From assembly GCA_003208835.1 (NCBI GenBank), contig QCVD01000024.1:1-32660 (forward strand): a stretch of DNA of 32,660 bases, read 5' to 3'. Under the pieces are notes generated by a model. That model saw only the letters and a list, made by a program, of their open reading frames with translations, was not told where the DNA came from and made no database searches. Origin of the DNA: Synechococcus sp. AG-683-C23. GTDB lineage: Bacteria; Cyanobacteriota; Cyanobacteriia; PCC-6307; Cyanobiaceae. Positions 1-7,993 of the stretch are shown piece after piece (within the stretch, counting starts at the first letter, position 1; each line of letters begins with the position of its first letter). The translations under genes were made by a program, and so were the position numbers.

Positions 1-165
1 CAGCACATCCGTTGCGTATTCCGAAAATTGTTTTTCGGAATACGCATCAAGTTTCCCAGTGAAATAGAGCACCAAACATCGATCTTTTTGTGCAAACCCG
101 CCTCGGAGTGAAACTGTGAGTCGTTGAAGCTCGCTGATGGGTTCAAGCCCCCGGGCATTCGGCAC
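1..165 (-). CDS. STAS-domain protein (anti-sigma factor antagonist-like), N-terminal part only
   Basis: An open frame starts at a GTG (163-165) and runs without a stop to the left edge, giving 55 residues. The segment LVLYFTGKLDAYSEKQF (about residues 31-47) matches the start of a STAS domain, where a beta strand leads into a G-x-LDA turn and a helix. STAS proteins usually act in partner-switching control of sigma factors, or as domains of larger regulators. The phosphorylatable Ser/Thr would lie past the window edge, so it cannot be judged. The gene follows carA on the same strand after a 24-base gap. A perfect inverted repeat (13-46) lies inside the coding sequence. The family call rests on this short stretch; the exact role is unknown. 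Confidence 0.7.
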   Translation of the reverse strand, partial: MPNARGLEPISELQRLTVSLRGGFAQKDRCLVLYFTGKLDAYSEKQFSEYATDVL

Positions 166-189
166 AAATTGTAGTGATGGTTTCAGAGG

Positions 190-1368
190 TCAACCACCTA
201 CCCGACGCCGTTCAGACATCAAGGCAACGAATCGGGAAAAATGATGGTCTGCGTCGTGGGGACCAGGACTGGCTTCTGGGTGGTACTGAACGCCAAAGAT
301 TGGTTTCTCACGATGGGCGATAGCCGCGACAGTTCGATCGTTGAGATTCAAATGGGTGACATCAATCTGATCGGACGCCAGGGACTTCGCATCCAAAGCG
401 AACCCATGATTTTGGCTCGTGATCTCCACCTGACCGGTGGTACCGCAAGGATGATTCAGGCCTCGGTGGCCATAGGCGAGCTTGAAGGTGGATCCCCCCA
501 AGGCCAAACCCAGAATCTGATGCCCCAGGCAGATGCCAAACAGAGGGAGGTTGGGCTCCTTCAGGAGATCCTGGGCCAAAGCAATTCCCTCGGTCACAGC
601 GGATGGATCACCAGGCCCATTCGAGAGAAACACCCCATCGGGCTGATGGGAGCGAACCGATGCAATGTCGCTGTCTGCTGGCAGAACCGTGACCTCGCAA
701 CCATGGGCCACAAGACGTTCGAGAATGGCGCGCTTAATCCCAAAATCGATCGCAACCACCTGGAACGGCCGATCGGGATCGGATTTGTTTTCTAGGCGCT
801 GATCAAAACCCACGCGACAGGCACTGGTCCAGCGATAGGTGTCTTTGGTGGAGACATGACTGGCCAGATTCAATCCCTCCATCGAAGGAGCGGCCTTGAG
901 TTCTTCAAGCAGATCAGCCGGGCTGCGGCCATCACTACAAATCACTCCATTCATCGCACCGCAATCGCGGAGATGGCGAACGAGAGCGCGCGTATCGACA
1001 CCACAAATACCCACAAGTTGATGGGCGTCCATCCAAGATTCAAGGGAATCCTGGCTGCGCCAATTGCTGAAATTGGGTGACAACTGCCGAGCGATGACCC
1101 CACGGGCATGGGGAGAGTCAGCCTCCTGATCATCGGCATTCACGCCGGTATTTCCGAGCTCGGGATAGGTGAAGGTCACCAGCTGACCTTCATAGGAGGG
1201 ATCGGTCAAGACCTCCTGGTAACCGGTCATCCCCGTATTAAAAACAACCTCTCCAACCGCTGTGCCGCGGTGTCCAAAGCCCACGCCGGTTAGGACCGTG
1301 CCATCAGCGAGGACGAGGTGCGCTTCGCCGGATGGGGAATCAGGCATGTGGACCGCAGACATGATCAT
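190..1368 (-). CDS. carA: Carbamoyl-phosphate synthase small (glutaminase) subunit
   Basis: This subunit releases ammonia from glutamine and passes it to CarB to make carbamoyl phosphate for arginine and pyrimidine synthesis in the cytoplasm. The N-terminal CarA domain shows [12 protein letters not shown]. The C-terminal class I amidotransferase domain has the nucleophile in LFGICLGHQ (Cys280) and the His-Glu pair in VQYHPEAS (His363, Glu365), so the catalytic triad is complete. Length is about 392 residues, normal for the family. It follows trpD directly. Starts at 1392 and 1386 would overlap the end of trpD; 1368 is preferred because a GGAG lies 12 bases upstream, and 1362 is also possible. 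carB is not in the window. Confidence 0.95.
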   Translation of the reverse strand: MIMSAVHMPDSPSGEAHLVLADGTVLTGVGFGHRGTAVGEVVFNTGMTGYQEVLTDPSYEGQLVTFTYPELGNTGVNADDQEADSPHARGVIARQLSPNFSNWRSQDSLESWMDAHQLVGICGVDTRALVRHLRDCGAMNGVICSDGRSPADLLEELKAAPSMEGLNLASHVSTKDTYRWTSACRVGFDQRLENKSDPDRPFQVVAIDFGIKRAILERLVAHGCEVTVLPADSDIASVRSHQPDGVFLSNGPGDPSAVTEGIALAQDLLKEPNLPLFGICLGHQILGLALGGSTFKLAYGHRGLNHPCGTTGQVEITSQNHGFALDAKSLASDQIDVTHLNLNDRTVAAIAHREKPIFGVQYHPEASPGPHDADHHFSRFVALMSERRRVGG

Positions 1369-1375
1369 CTGCCGT

Positions 1376-2434
1376 TCATTCTCCATTTCCATGGGACAAG
1401 GCTTGCTGAAGATCCTGAAGTTTTTGCCAAGGCAGACCGCCGCTGAGTGTTTCAGAAGCCCTTCGGGCTGCTGCTTTCAGATCGAGTTCAGCGCCAGCCA
1501 CCCAGAGGACCAACGCGGTGTTGAACGCAACAACATCCATCTGGGCAGCGGTGGCCTGACCCTTCAGAACGTCCTCAAAAATGCGCTGGTTCTCTGCCAG
1601 ATCACCACCCCTCAAGGCCTCTAAGGGGGCCGCCGCCAATCCCACATCGTCTGGGGAAACAAAGCGTGTCGCAATCGGTTGTCCTGCCTCAACCATGCGT
1701 AATTCGTTCGTTCCTGCCAAGGAGGCTTCGTCCAAGCCGCCAGCGCCATGCACCACAACGGCACGGTCCAAGCGCAGTTGATCAAGGGCTCCAGCCATCG
1801 GATCGAGCAGATCAGCTCGCGCAACCCCAAGCACTTGGGCTTGGGGTTGAAGCGGATTCACCAAGGGGCCCAGCAGGTTGAACACAGTGCGCACGCCAAG
1901 ACTGCGACGCAGGGGCGCCAGGTTGATGAGGGCTGGATGCCATGCGGGAGCGAATAAGAAGGTGACTCCCGTGGTGGAGATGGCATCCACAACGGAGGCC
2001 AGCGGAGCTTTGAGGTTGAGGCCTAACCCCTCCAACACGTCCGCTGAGCCCACCTTTCCACTGGCACTGCGATTGCCATGTTTGGCCACGTTCACCCCAC
2101 AGGCGGCAGCCGTAAAGGCCACAGCCGTGGAAATGTTGAAGGTGTCAGCCCCATCTCCCCCGGTGCCACAGGTATCCACCATCGCTTGATCCGGTCGAGC
2201 ACAGGGCAGCGGACAAGCCCCACGCAGCACAGAGGCCATGGCTGCCAATTCATCAGCCACCATCCCCTTTGCCCGCAAGGCGGCAAGAAAGGCACCGGTT
2301 TGTACCTGAGACAACTCCTCCGCTAGCCACGCCTGCATCAGGGAAGAAGCCTCGGGTGCCGAGAGATCACGCCCTTGCAAAAGCTGTTCGAGACGCTTGG
2401 ACCAAGAAGACGCGTCGGGGGTTACTGCAGCCAT
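1376..2434 (-). CDS. trpD: Anthranilate phosphoribosyltransferase
   Basis: The enzyme joins anthranilate to PRPP to give phosphoribosyl-anthranilate, an early step of tryptophan synthesis. The 352-residue product carries the PRPP-binding loop CGTGGDG (residues 89-95), NIST (100-103) and [15 protein letters not shown] (118-132), all diagnostic of TrpD. It is a stand-alone phosphoribosyltransferase, not fused to TrpG. The stop codon lies within a few bases of the carA start, so the two are probably co-transcribed and translationally coupled. The gene is divergent from the ABC exporter to its right, with about 137 bases between the starts. Confidence 0.96.
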   Translation of the reverse strand: MAAVTPDASSWSKRLEQLLQGRDLSAPEASSLMQAWLAEELSQVQTGAFLAALRAKGMVADELAAMASVLRGACPLPCARPDQAMVDTCGTGGDGADTFNISTAVAFTAAACGVNVAKHGNRSASGKVGSADVLEGLGLNLKAPLASVVDAISTTGVTFLFAPAWHPALINLAPLRRSLGVRTVFNLLGPLVNPLQPQAQVLGVARADLLDPMAGALDQLRLDRAVVVHGAGGLDEASLAGTNELRMVEAGQPIATRFVSPDDVGLAAAPLEALRGGDLAENQRIFEDVLKGQATAAQMDVVAFNTALVLWVAGAELDLKAAARRASETLSGGLPWQKLQDLQQALSHGNGE

Positions 2435-2571
2435 GACAGCCAGAAAAAAACCCGGGTGCGATGCACGCCGGGCCAGGTGATGGGGACATCTCCACTATTA
2501 CCAATTCGCTAGGGGCTTGCCAGGGTCGAAGTCGGCAAATGCCTAGGTTGTTCAATCAAACGGATCTCCGC

Positions 2572-4335
2572 ATGGCCGCATTCCGTCTTGATCTGATCGG
2601 CCGTTATCTACGACCCCATCGCAAAACGGTGGTCATCGGAGCCATCGCGCTCGTTCTGGTCAATTTCCTCAGGGTGACGATTCCCCTTGAGGTTCGCAAT
2701 GTCGTTGACGAGTTACAGCAAGGTTTTTCGTACGCAGGGATCCTCCGGCAAGCGGGCTGGATCGTTGTACTCACCACCACGATGGCGGTGATTCGATTGA
2801 TCTCACGCCAACTGGTCTTTGGGATTGGACGCCAAGTGGAGGTGGATCTAAGGCAACGGTTGTTTGAACACATGTTGCGGCAGGAGCCGAACTGGGTTCA
2901 AACAACAGGTAGCGGCGAAGTGATCAGCCGGGCCACCAGCGATGTCGAAAATATCCGCCGATTGCTGGGGTTCGCGATTCTCAGCCTCACCAACACGCTT
3001 CTGGCTTACACCATGACATTGCCGGCGATGCTGGCGATTGATCCCAAACTCACCTTGGCTGCTGTGGGGCTCTACCCCTTGATGCTTGGCACGGTGCGCT
3101 TGTTTGGTGGTCGGATGATGCGCCAGCAGCGGGCTCAACAAGAGGAACTTGCGGGATTAAGCAACCTGATTCAGGAGGATTTATCCGGGATCGGAGCGAT
3201 CAAAATTTATGGACAGGAAGCGTCCGAACAGGATGCGTTTTCGGGTCTTAACCGGCGTTATCGCGATAGTGCCATCCGCTTAGCCCGGACCCGCAGCACA
3301 CTTTTTCCTCTACTTGAGGGAATTTCATCGATTTCGCTGCTGCTGCTGCTCGCCATCGGCAGCGGGCAACTCGAAGCTGGAACGCTCAGCATCGGCGGTC
3401 TGGTTGCTCTGATTATTTACGTGGAGCAATTGGTTTTTCCCACGGCGCTGTTGGGATTCACCCTGAACACCTTTCAAACGGGTCAAGTGAGCCTTGAGCG
3501 CGTTGAGGAACTCCTCCAACGCGAGCCCGCTATCCAGGATCGAACCACCACAACCTCCATCGCCAAGGAGGAACATCAACCCCGCGGTCGGTTTGAAGCT
3601 CGCAATCTCAAAGTTCGCTACGACGGTGCTGATCGCGACACCCTTAACGGACTGACGTTCTCGATCGAACCCGGCGAATTGGTGGCTGTGGTTGGCCCCG
3701 TTGGCTGTGGGAAGACAACCCTGGCCAGGGCCTTCGGACGCATGGTGCCTGTGGGAGAAGGAGAACTCTTCCTCGATGGAGTCGATATCACCGATCTTGC
3801 CCTTCAGGAGCTTCGCCACGAGGTTGCCATCGTTCCCCAGGAAGGGTTTTTATTCACCAGCACCTTGGCGGACAACCTCCGTTACGGGGAGCCCGACGCC
3901 GACACGGCCCAAGTGGAAAGCGCAGCAACCCAAGCCCGCTTGGCTGACGACATCAAGGGGTTCCCCGATGGCTACGAGACGATCGTGGGAGAACGGGGAA
4001 TCACGCTGAGTGGTGGGCAACGCCAGCGCACGGCCCTCGGACGCGCCCTCCTTGTGGATGCTCCAGTGCTGGTGCTGGATGACGCCCTCGCCAGCGTGGA
4101 CAACAACACGGCCGCAGCGATTCTCGACTCAATACGTGCTCAAGATGGGCGCACCATTGTGATGATCAGCCACCAACTGTCTGCAGCTGCTGCCTGCGAT
4201 CGGATTCTGGTGATGGACAACGGCCAGATCGTTCAACAAGGGCATCACAATCAACTGATTCAGGTCGCCGGCGTGTATCGCCGTCTTTGGGAACGGGAGC
4301 AAGCGGTGGAAGGACTCGACGCGATGGCTTCTTGA
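2572..4335 (+). CDS. ABC exporter half-transporter (membrane domain fused to ATPase), MsbA/MdlB-like
   Basis: One polypeptide of about 587 residues combines an N-terminal six-helix ABC exporter membrane domain (about residues 20-300) with a C-terminal ATPase. The ATPase has Walker A GPVGCGKTT (375-383), Q-loop IVPQEGFLF, signature LSGGQRQR (479 on), Walker B VLVLDDALASVD and switch histidine ISHQ (about 534). All catalytic motifs are intact, so it should work as a homodimer or heterodimer exporting a lipid, peptide or drug-like substrate from the inner membrane. The substrate cannot be inferred. An ATG at 2539 would add 11 residues; 2572 is preferred because MAAFRLDL leads straight into the first helix. 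No partner half-transporter is adjacent. Confidence 0.93.
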   Translation: MAAFRLDLIGRYLRPHRKTVVIGAIALVLVNFLRVTIPLEVRNVVDELQQGFSYAGILRQAGWIVVLTTTMAVIRLISRQLVFGIGRQVEVDLRQRLFEHMLRQEPNWVQTTGSGEVISRATSDVENIRRLLGFAILSLTNTLLAYTMTLPAMLAIDPKLTLAAVGLYPLMLGTVRLFGGRMMRQQRAQQEELAGLSNLIQEDLSGIGAIKIYGQEASEQDAFSGLNRRYRDSAIRLARTRSTLFPLLEGISSISLLLLLAIGSGQLEAGTLSIGGLVALIIYVEQLVFPTALLGFTLNTFQTGQVSLERVEELLQREPAIQDRTTTTSIAKEEHQPRGRFEARNLKVRYDGADRDTLNGLTFSIEPGELVAVVGPVGCGKTTLARAFGRMVPVGEGELFLDGVDITDLALQELRHEVAIVPQEGFLFTSTLADNLRYGEPDADTAQVESAATQARLADDIKGFPDGYETIVGERGITLSGGQRQRTALGRALLVDAPVLVLDDALASVDNNTAAAILDSIRAQDGRTIVMISHQLSAAAACDRILVMDNGQIVQQGHHNQLIQVAGVYRRLWEREQAVEGLDAMAS

Positions 4336-4393
4336 AGAAGTAGGACACGGGCCTACCAAAGAGGCCATTCGGGGCTTAGCTAAAGCCAGGCGA

Positions 4394-4666
4394 ATGAATG
4401 TCATGACAGGCGGATCCCCCCTAGCGATGCGCTGCACGCTCTCTTTCGGAGACATCTACGGCCAAGTTTTGGCATGGATGGTGGTGATCTTTGTGAGCCT
4501 TGCTGCCGGATTAGCGCTGATGGGATCATCACGTCCCTTGTTTGCCCTGGTGGGAGTTGGTTTGATCCTTGTGCTCAGCCTTCCCTTTTTGCTGTTTGCC
4601 TTTGTCACCACCCTGCTGAACCACATTCAGCTGGAGCCAGTCACCGAAAAAGAAGAGGCTGCTTAG
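4394..4666 (+). CDS. Small membrane protein, function unknown
   Basis: This 90-residue protein has two predicted membrane helices, about residues 27-44 (VLAWMVVIFVSLAAGLAL) and 50-72 (a long Leu/Val/Phe run), and a short acidic tail EKEEAA. I recognise no enzyme motif. A later start at the Met of AMRCTLSFGD (position 12) is possible. It lies 58 bases after the ABC exporter and 24 bases before msrA on the same strand, so it may share a transcript with both. The clean hydrophobic pattern and the fit between two solid genes make it likely real. The function is unknown. Confidence 0.7.
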   Translation: MNVMTGGSPLAMRCTLSFGDIYGQVLAWMVVIFVSLAAGLALMGSSRPLFALVGVGLILVLSLPFLLFAFVTTLLNHIQLEPVTEKEEAA

Positions 4667-4690
4667 GCTCGGGTTCACAATCGATTCACC

Positions 4691-5404
4691 ATGCTTCCTT
4701 CCTGGCTGTCTCCCGGCGGCAGTGACGAGCAAGAAAATGCTGCAGTCCACGCGGTCTTGGGGACACCTTTACGGGCTCCGTTAATGGATGACCAAGAGGA
4801 AGCAGTGTTTGCTTGCGGATGTTTTTGGGGGGCGGAAAAGGGCTTTTGGCGCCTGCCGGGTGTCGTTACGACGGCCGTGGGCTACGCCGGTGGAACCGTT
4901 GACAATCCCTCCTACAACCAAGTGTGTTCAGGACGAACTGGACACACAGAAGTGGTGCGCGTGGTTTGGAGCACCCCGGCGATCGACTTCAGCGATCTTT
5001 TGAAATTGTTTTGGGAGTGCCATGACCCAACCCAAGGCAACCGCCAGGGCAACGACACGGGCAGCCAATACCGTTCAGCCGTTTACACCACCACAGAGCA
5101 GCAATTACTCCTCACCAATGCGAGTCGAGAGGCCTATCAAATCGAATTAAACCAGCGCGGTTTCGGCTCGATCACGACAGAAATTATGGCCAACCAGACT
5201 TTTTACTTTGCTGAGGATTACCACCAGCAATATCTCGCCAAACCTGGCAGCCGCCCCTACTGCTCAGCCATGCCGACCCAAGCGTTGCTGGGCGGTTTTT
5301 CAGGTTCGGCCTACAAACTGCCGAACAAGGTGTGGGACAACTACGACTGGAGCATTCAGCACTGCGTTCTTCGCGGCGATAACAGCCCAATACCGATGAA
5401 TTGA
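4691..5404 (+). CDS. msrA: Peptide methionine-S-sulfoxide reductase A
   Basis: MsrA reduces methionine-S-sulfoxide in oxidised proteins back to methionine, using a catalytic cysteine recycled through thioredoxin. The signature [12 protein letters not shown] holds the nucleophile (Cys44 in GCFWG), followed by the family motifs VGYAGG, HTEVV and a stretch around [19 protein letters not shown] that defines the substrate site. At 237 residues it carries roughly 40 extra residues ahead of the core. A start at the Met of [12 protein letters not shown] (4784) would give a core-only protein, but the longer form reads as natural sequence. MsrA suits a phototroph exposed to reactive oxygen. Confidence 0.95.
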   Translation: MLPSWLSPGGSDEQENAAVHAVLGTPLRAPLMDDQEEAVFACGCFWGAEKGFWRLPGVVTTAVGYAGGTVDNPSYNQVCSGRTGHTEVVRVVWSTPAIDFSDLLKLFWECHDPTQGNRQGNDTGSQYRSAVYTTTEQQLLLTNASREAYQIELNQRGFGSITTEIMANQTFYFAEDYHQQYLAKPGSRPYCSAMPTQALLGGFSGSAYKLPNKVWDNYDWSIQHCVLRGDNSPIPMN

Positions 5405-5414
5405 CGCAAAGCAC

Positions 5415-5579
5415 ATGCCAAATCAATTGTCCGATCGTCAAGTCATGGCTGCCATTGCACTCACATTGGTTGTGGTGATTGGCTTGGTTGCGCTGAATGT
5501 AAAGCCAGAACAAGAGCGTGAGCCTGGATTGCTCTGGCGGGAGCAGCCCGACCAACCGGCGAGTTCGTTGGCCATCTGA
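5415..5579 (+). CDS. Small single-helix membrane protein, function unknown
   Basis: An ATG at 5415 opens a 54-residue frame ending in TGA at 5577-5579. It begins MPNQLSDRQVMAAIALTL, followed by a hydrophobic helix of about 19 residues (AAIALTLVVVIGLVALNV, roughly residues 12-29) and a charged, proline-containing tail rich in Glu and Gln. This gives an N-in or N-out bitopic membrane peptide. It lies 10 bases after the msrA stop, so it is probably translated from the same message. Small size limits certainty, but the start, helix and tight spacing favour a real gene. No family recognised. Confidence 0.55.
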   Translation: MPNQLSDRQVMAAIALTLVVVIGLVALNVKPEQEREPGLLWREQPDQPASSLAI

Positions 5580-5646
5580 ACCAATCGCAGGGCAGATTTA
5601 AGTAGCGATGCCATCGTGGAATGACTAGAGCGCCTCGAACAACCCA

Positions 5647-5985
5647 GTGAGTGCGCAACGACCTGATCAATCAGAGCAACGGCGCCTGCATCCCCTTCCG
5701 AGGGGATTGGTTGAGCTGTACGGACTCATTGCTGTGCTCGTTGTGCTGATTCCTGAGTGGATCGCCGACGGAACCATCAACTTGGGACAGATCAATGGAG
5801 TCGATTCGCTACCGATGCGAGCTCGGGCATGGCGGACGTTGCCTGAACTCCGATTGGCCTCAATGAGCCTCAGCGAGATGCGCAGGTTGGCGCGCGAGAT
5901 GCGTCTTCTGCACTACGCCATGGACACACGTTCTCGACTCAACGCTCGGCTTCTACGACGACTCAGACGCCGGAATGCACTGTGA
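5647..5985 (+). CDS. Small basic protein with one N-terminal hydrophobic segment, function unknown
   Basis: A GTG start at 5647 gives 112 residues. A hydrophobic stretch (VELYGLIAVLVVLIPEWIA, about residues 22-40) suggests one membrane anchor. The second half is strongly basic and helical (LSEMRRLAREMRLLHYAM, then an arginine-rich tail RLLRRLRRRNAL), consistent with binding nucleic acid or acidic lipid at the membrane; that is inference only. The composition looks like real protein and the gene ends 15 bases before tRNA-Pro, so the tRNA promoter must lie inside it or the two are read together. No named family recognised. Confidence 0.6.
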   Translation: MSAQRPDQSEQRRLHPLPRGLVELYGLIAVLVVLIPEWIADGTINLGQINGVDSLPMRARAWRTLPELRLASMSLSEMRRLAREMRLLHYAMDTRSRLNARLLRRLRRRNAL

Positions 5986-5999
5986 TAGCTTTCATCTGA

Positions 6000-6073
6000 C
6001 GGGGCGTGGCGCAGCTTGGTAGCGCACTACTTTGGGGTAGTAGGGGTCGTGGGTTCAAATCCCGCCGCTCCGA
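6000..6073 (+). tRNA. tRNA-Pro (anticodon GGG)
   Basis: The 74-base segment folds as a full cloverleaf. The acceptor stem pairs CGGGGCG (6000-6006) with CGCTCCG (6066-6072), followed by discriminator A. The D stem is GCGC/GCGC. The anticodon stem CTACT/AGTAG closes the loop TTGGGGT, which places GGG at positions 34-36. The T arm is GTGGG-TTCAAAT-CCCGC. GGG reads proline codons CCC and CCU. The 3' CCA is not encoded, as is usual in cyanobacteria. The anticodon was set by counting from the D stem; a one-base shift would read TGG, also proline. Confidence 0.95.
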
Positions 6074-6108
6074 TTTTTTGAATCGACCGTCAAAACCTCA
6101 AACGGAAG

Positions 6109-6140
6109 CCACCTCTCAGTAATGGGGGTGGTTTTTTTTT
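6109..6140 (+). terminator. Rho-independent terminator after tRNA-Pro
   Basis: CCACCTC (6109-6115) pairs with GGGGTGG (6125-6131) around a nine-base loop and is followed at once by nine T residues (6132-6140). This is a textbook intrinsic terminator for the plus strand, 36 bases after the tRNA. On the minus strand the stem is not followed by T, so it would not stop transcription coming from pstS. Confidence 0.9.
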
Positions 6141-6543
6141 GGCTAATAAAACAACCCGGTGCTCCTATGATTTTTTTAGCCAGCTCAAAAAATCAGTAGG
6201 CATCAATTAAACACTTCGAAACTTGACGAAATCAATATTGAAACCTCAACAAAATTAAATCCTATCTGAATATTAAGCAACAAAGAAGATTTGACTAAGG
6301 CTTGATTAAGCAAACCGTCGAACGAGAAATATTTATCAAGAAAACCAAGGTGTCTTCAACAATTCTCAACAAAGCCGAAAATAAGACAGGCGAGATTGGC
6401 CTATCAGAAATACCAGGACAATTGAGCTAATAATCTATCTTACTGAATACAGGGATTAAAATTAAAAAAATATATGCATAGACCATATGTTGCACCAAAT
6501 CGAATACTTCAATTCGCGAGGACTAGTCTAAATTCCTAAGGTG
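6141..6543. other. Gene-free AT-rich intergenic region
   Basis: About 400 bases between the tRNA terminator and the pstS stop codon hold no credible gene on either strand. The base composition is visibly richer in A and T than the flanking genes; one 60-base line (6181-6240) has only 20 G or C. CTCAACAAA occurs more than once on the plus strand (near 6245 and 6362), but no ordered repeat array is seen. No second copy of the tRNA 3' end is visible. The minus strand is the downstream region of pstS and could carry a long 3' untranslated region or small RNA; nothing proves it. Confidence 0.7.
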
Positions 6544-7554
6544 CTATTCAGTGATCTTATTCACGGCAGCCCTAGAAGCCTTCAAAATATCCCCCTTAAG
6601 AGGAATAAATCCAAGGGAAGGCGCCTTATCTTGGGTACCATCGGACAACATGTAATTCAAAACATCTTTAATAGAAGAGGTTTTTTCGCCATTACCCGTT
6701 TCGTAGGCCAACACCCATGTGAGGGTGGCGATTGGATAGGCACCTTCTTTTGTTGGGTTTGGATTTGTACCAGCAAGATATTGATCAAGTTGGATGCTGT
6801 TTAATGCAATCGCTCCAGACTCAACAGAAGGCTTTAAAAACTCACCCGATTTATTTTCAAGTGCAGCGGCAACAACATTTCCTTTGATAAAAGACTGATT
6901 CACATATCCGATCGCCCCCTCGCGGTTTTCAATCACACCTGCAACACCAGAATTTCCTTTGCCGCCTACCCCCACAGGCCATTGAACAGACTTGCCAGTG
7001 CCGAGGGTCCACTGAGGCGAAAAGGCTTGCATGGAATTTGTGAACGCTTTTGTGGTGCCAGAACCATCGGAACGATGCACCCAGGTCATGGTTCCAGCGT
7101 CACAACCAAGATCTTTCCAATCCGTGATCTTGCCAATGGCAACTTGAACAGCTTGCTGCTGCGTGAGTTTTAAATCACAACCGGGTTTGTTGTATCCGAA
7201 TGCGATGGTTCCACCCACCATTGGAATTTGAACCACACCCCGTTCAACCTGGTCACGATCAGCTGCCTTGATTGGATCATCCGATGCTGCGAAATCAACG
7301 GTTTGATCCAAAAAGGCTCGACGGCCTGAACCCGAGCCAATGGCTTGATAGTTGACCTGGGACCCACCGGATTGGGCCAGATCAGCAAACCAGCTCTGGT
7401 AAATCTTGGCGGGGAACGTTGCACCAGCTCCGTTCAGGCGTTTTGCGGCTTGATTTCCACTGCATGCGGCAAGACCCACGCAACATGCGACCAGCGAAAC
7501 GCGAACCAGAACCCGATGCGTAGCAGTCATGAATGACGTCAAAGGCTTGAACAT
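6544..7554 (-). CDS. pstS: Phosphate ABC transporter substrate-binding lipoprotein
   Basis: PstS binds phosphate in the periplasm and delivers it to the PstCAB transporter. A lipoprotein signal ends in GLAAC (Cys31 from the first Met), predicting a lipid-anchored protein. The mature part shows the family's GAGATFP (42-48), IGSGSGR (72-78), AASDDPI and HRSDGSGTT (160-168), which form the phosphate site. Length is 336 residues. The ATG at 7530 is an equally plausible start and would place the basic n-region at the very N-terminus; neither has a clear ribosome site. No pstC, pstA, pstB or phoU is adjacent, so this is an orphan copy. A possible Pho box lies 30 bases upstream. Confidence 0.93.
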   Translation of the reverse strand: MFKPLTSFMTATHRVLVRVSLVACCVGLAACSGNQAAKRLNGAGATFPAKIYQSWFADLAQSGGSQVNYQAIGSGSGRRAFLDQTVDFAASDDPIKAADRDQVERGVVQIPMVGGTIAFGYNKPGCDLKLTQQQAVQVAIGKITDWKDLGCDAGTMTWVHRSDGSGTTKAFTNSMQAFSPQWTLGTGKSVQWPVGVGGKGNSGVAGVIENREGAIGYVNQSFIKGNVVAAALENKSGEFLKPSVESGAIALNSIQLDQYLAGTNPNPTKEGAYPIATLTWVLAYETGNGEKTSSIKDVLNYMLSDGTQDKAPSLGFIPLKGDILKASRAAVNKITE

Positions 7555-7583
7555 CCCCAGAGTAATTAATGCTGTCGCATGCT

Positions 7584-7602
7584 CCGTTATGGCTGGTTTA
7601 AG
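7584..7602 (-). promoter_or_regulatory. Possible Pho box (PhoB binding site) upstream of pstS
   Basis: Read on the minus strand, the 19 bases CTTAAACCAGCCATAACGG can be parsed as two imperfect 8-base units, CTTAAACC and CATAACGG, with a 3-base spacer. This is the spacing known for cyanobacterial Pho boxes (consensus near CTTAACCT). An AT-rich TTAATTA (near 7565-7571) sits about 12 bases further on, where a -10 element would be expected. The second unit is degenerate, so the call rests mainly on the first unit, the spacing and the location ahead of a phosphate gene. Confidence 0.35.
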
Positions 7603-7608
7603 GAACGA

Positions 7609-7890
7609 TCAAGGATCGCGGAAATCAGAGGTGACACCCGTAGCGACGGGTGTGAACCGTGTGGACGTGGAGTAGCAGTGCAGCCAACGGTTCACCCGTT
7701 GCCGATCCTCCGGGGGCACCTCTTCCAGCAGCTGCGATAACTCGAGGGCCCCAATCCGCCGCAGGGCACGGACATCGACATGCCAAAGCGCCTCTGCCTC
7801 ACGAATCAACCGAGCCCAAGTCCGCGCCTGCTGCCAGTGCCGCAGCCTTGAGCGGAGTGGTCGTTGCTGATGGTGCCGGAAGCAGGTCAT
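7609..7890 (-). CDS. Small basic protein, function unknown
   Basis: A 93-residue frame lies between the exonuclease gene and pstS, all on the minus strand. Its middle is rich in Arg, Leu, Ala and Trp in a helical pattern (ARTWARLIREAEALWHVD, then LSQLLEEVPPEDRQRVNRWL), and has no hydrophobic segment, so a small soluble helical protein is expected. A frame of similar length exists on the opposite strand, but its composition (many Ser, Pro, Ala) is less protein-like. No family recognised. It ends just before the proposed Pho box of pstS. Confidence 0.55.
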   Translation of the reverse strand: MTCFRHHQQRPLRSRLRHWQQARTWARLIREAEALWHVDVRALRRIGALELSQLLEEVPPEDRQRVNRWLHCYSTSTRFTPVATGVTSDFRDP

Positions 7891-7993
7891 GTATTCAGAT
7901 TGCTCAAGCCCGATTCAGTCAGGGCAAAACAACCCAGTCGCTTCGGAGTGATGAAGCAAATACGGAGGCGATAGAGCGTTGATCGGGCGCTGA

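Noticed and set aside
136-152. A tRNA T-arm-like stretch (GGGTTCAAGCCC) near the left edge
   Set aside because: No cloverleaf surrounds it and it lies within the STAS-domain reading frame.
4328-4380. Short palindromes around the ABC exporter stop (CTTCTTGAAGAAG and GGCTTAGCTAAAGCC)
   Set aside because: Stems are only 5-6 bases and no T-run follows, so a terminator is not supported.
6427-6486. A 19-residue hydrophobic peptide frame on the minus strand in the AT-rich gap
   Set aside because: It is very short, has no clear ribosome binding site, and hydrophobic codons are expected by chance in AT-rich DNA.
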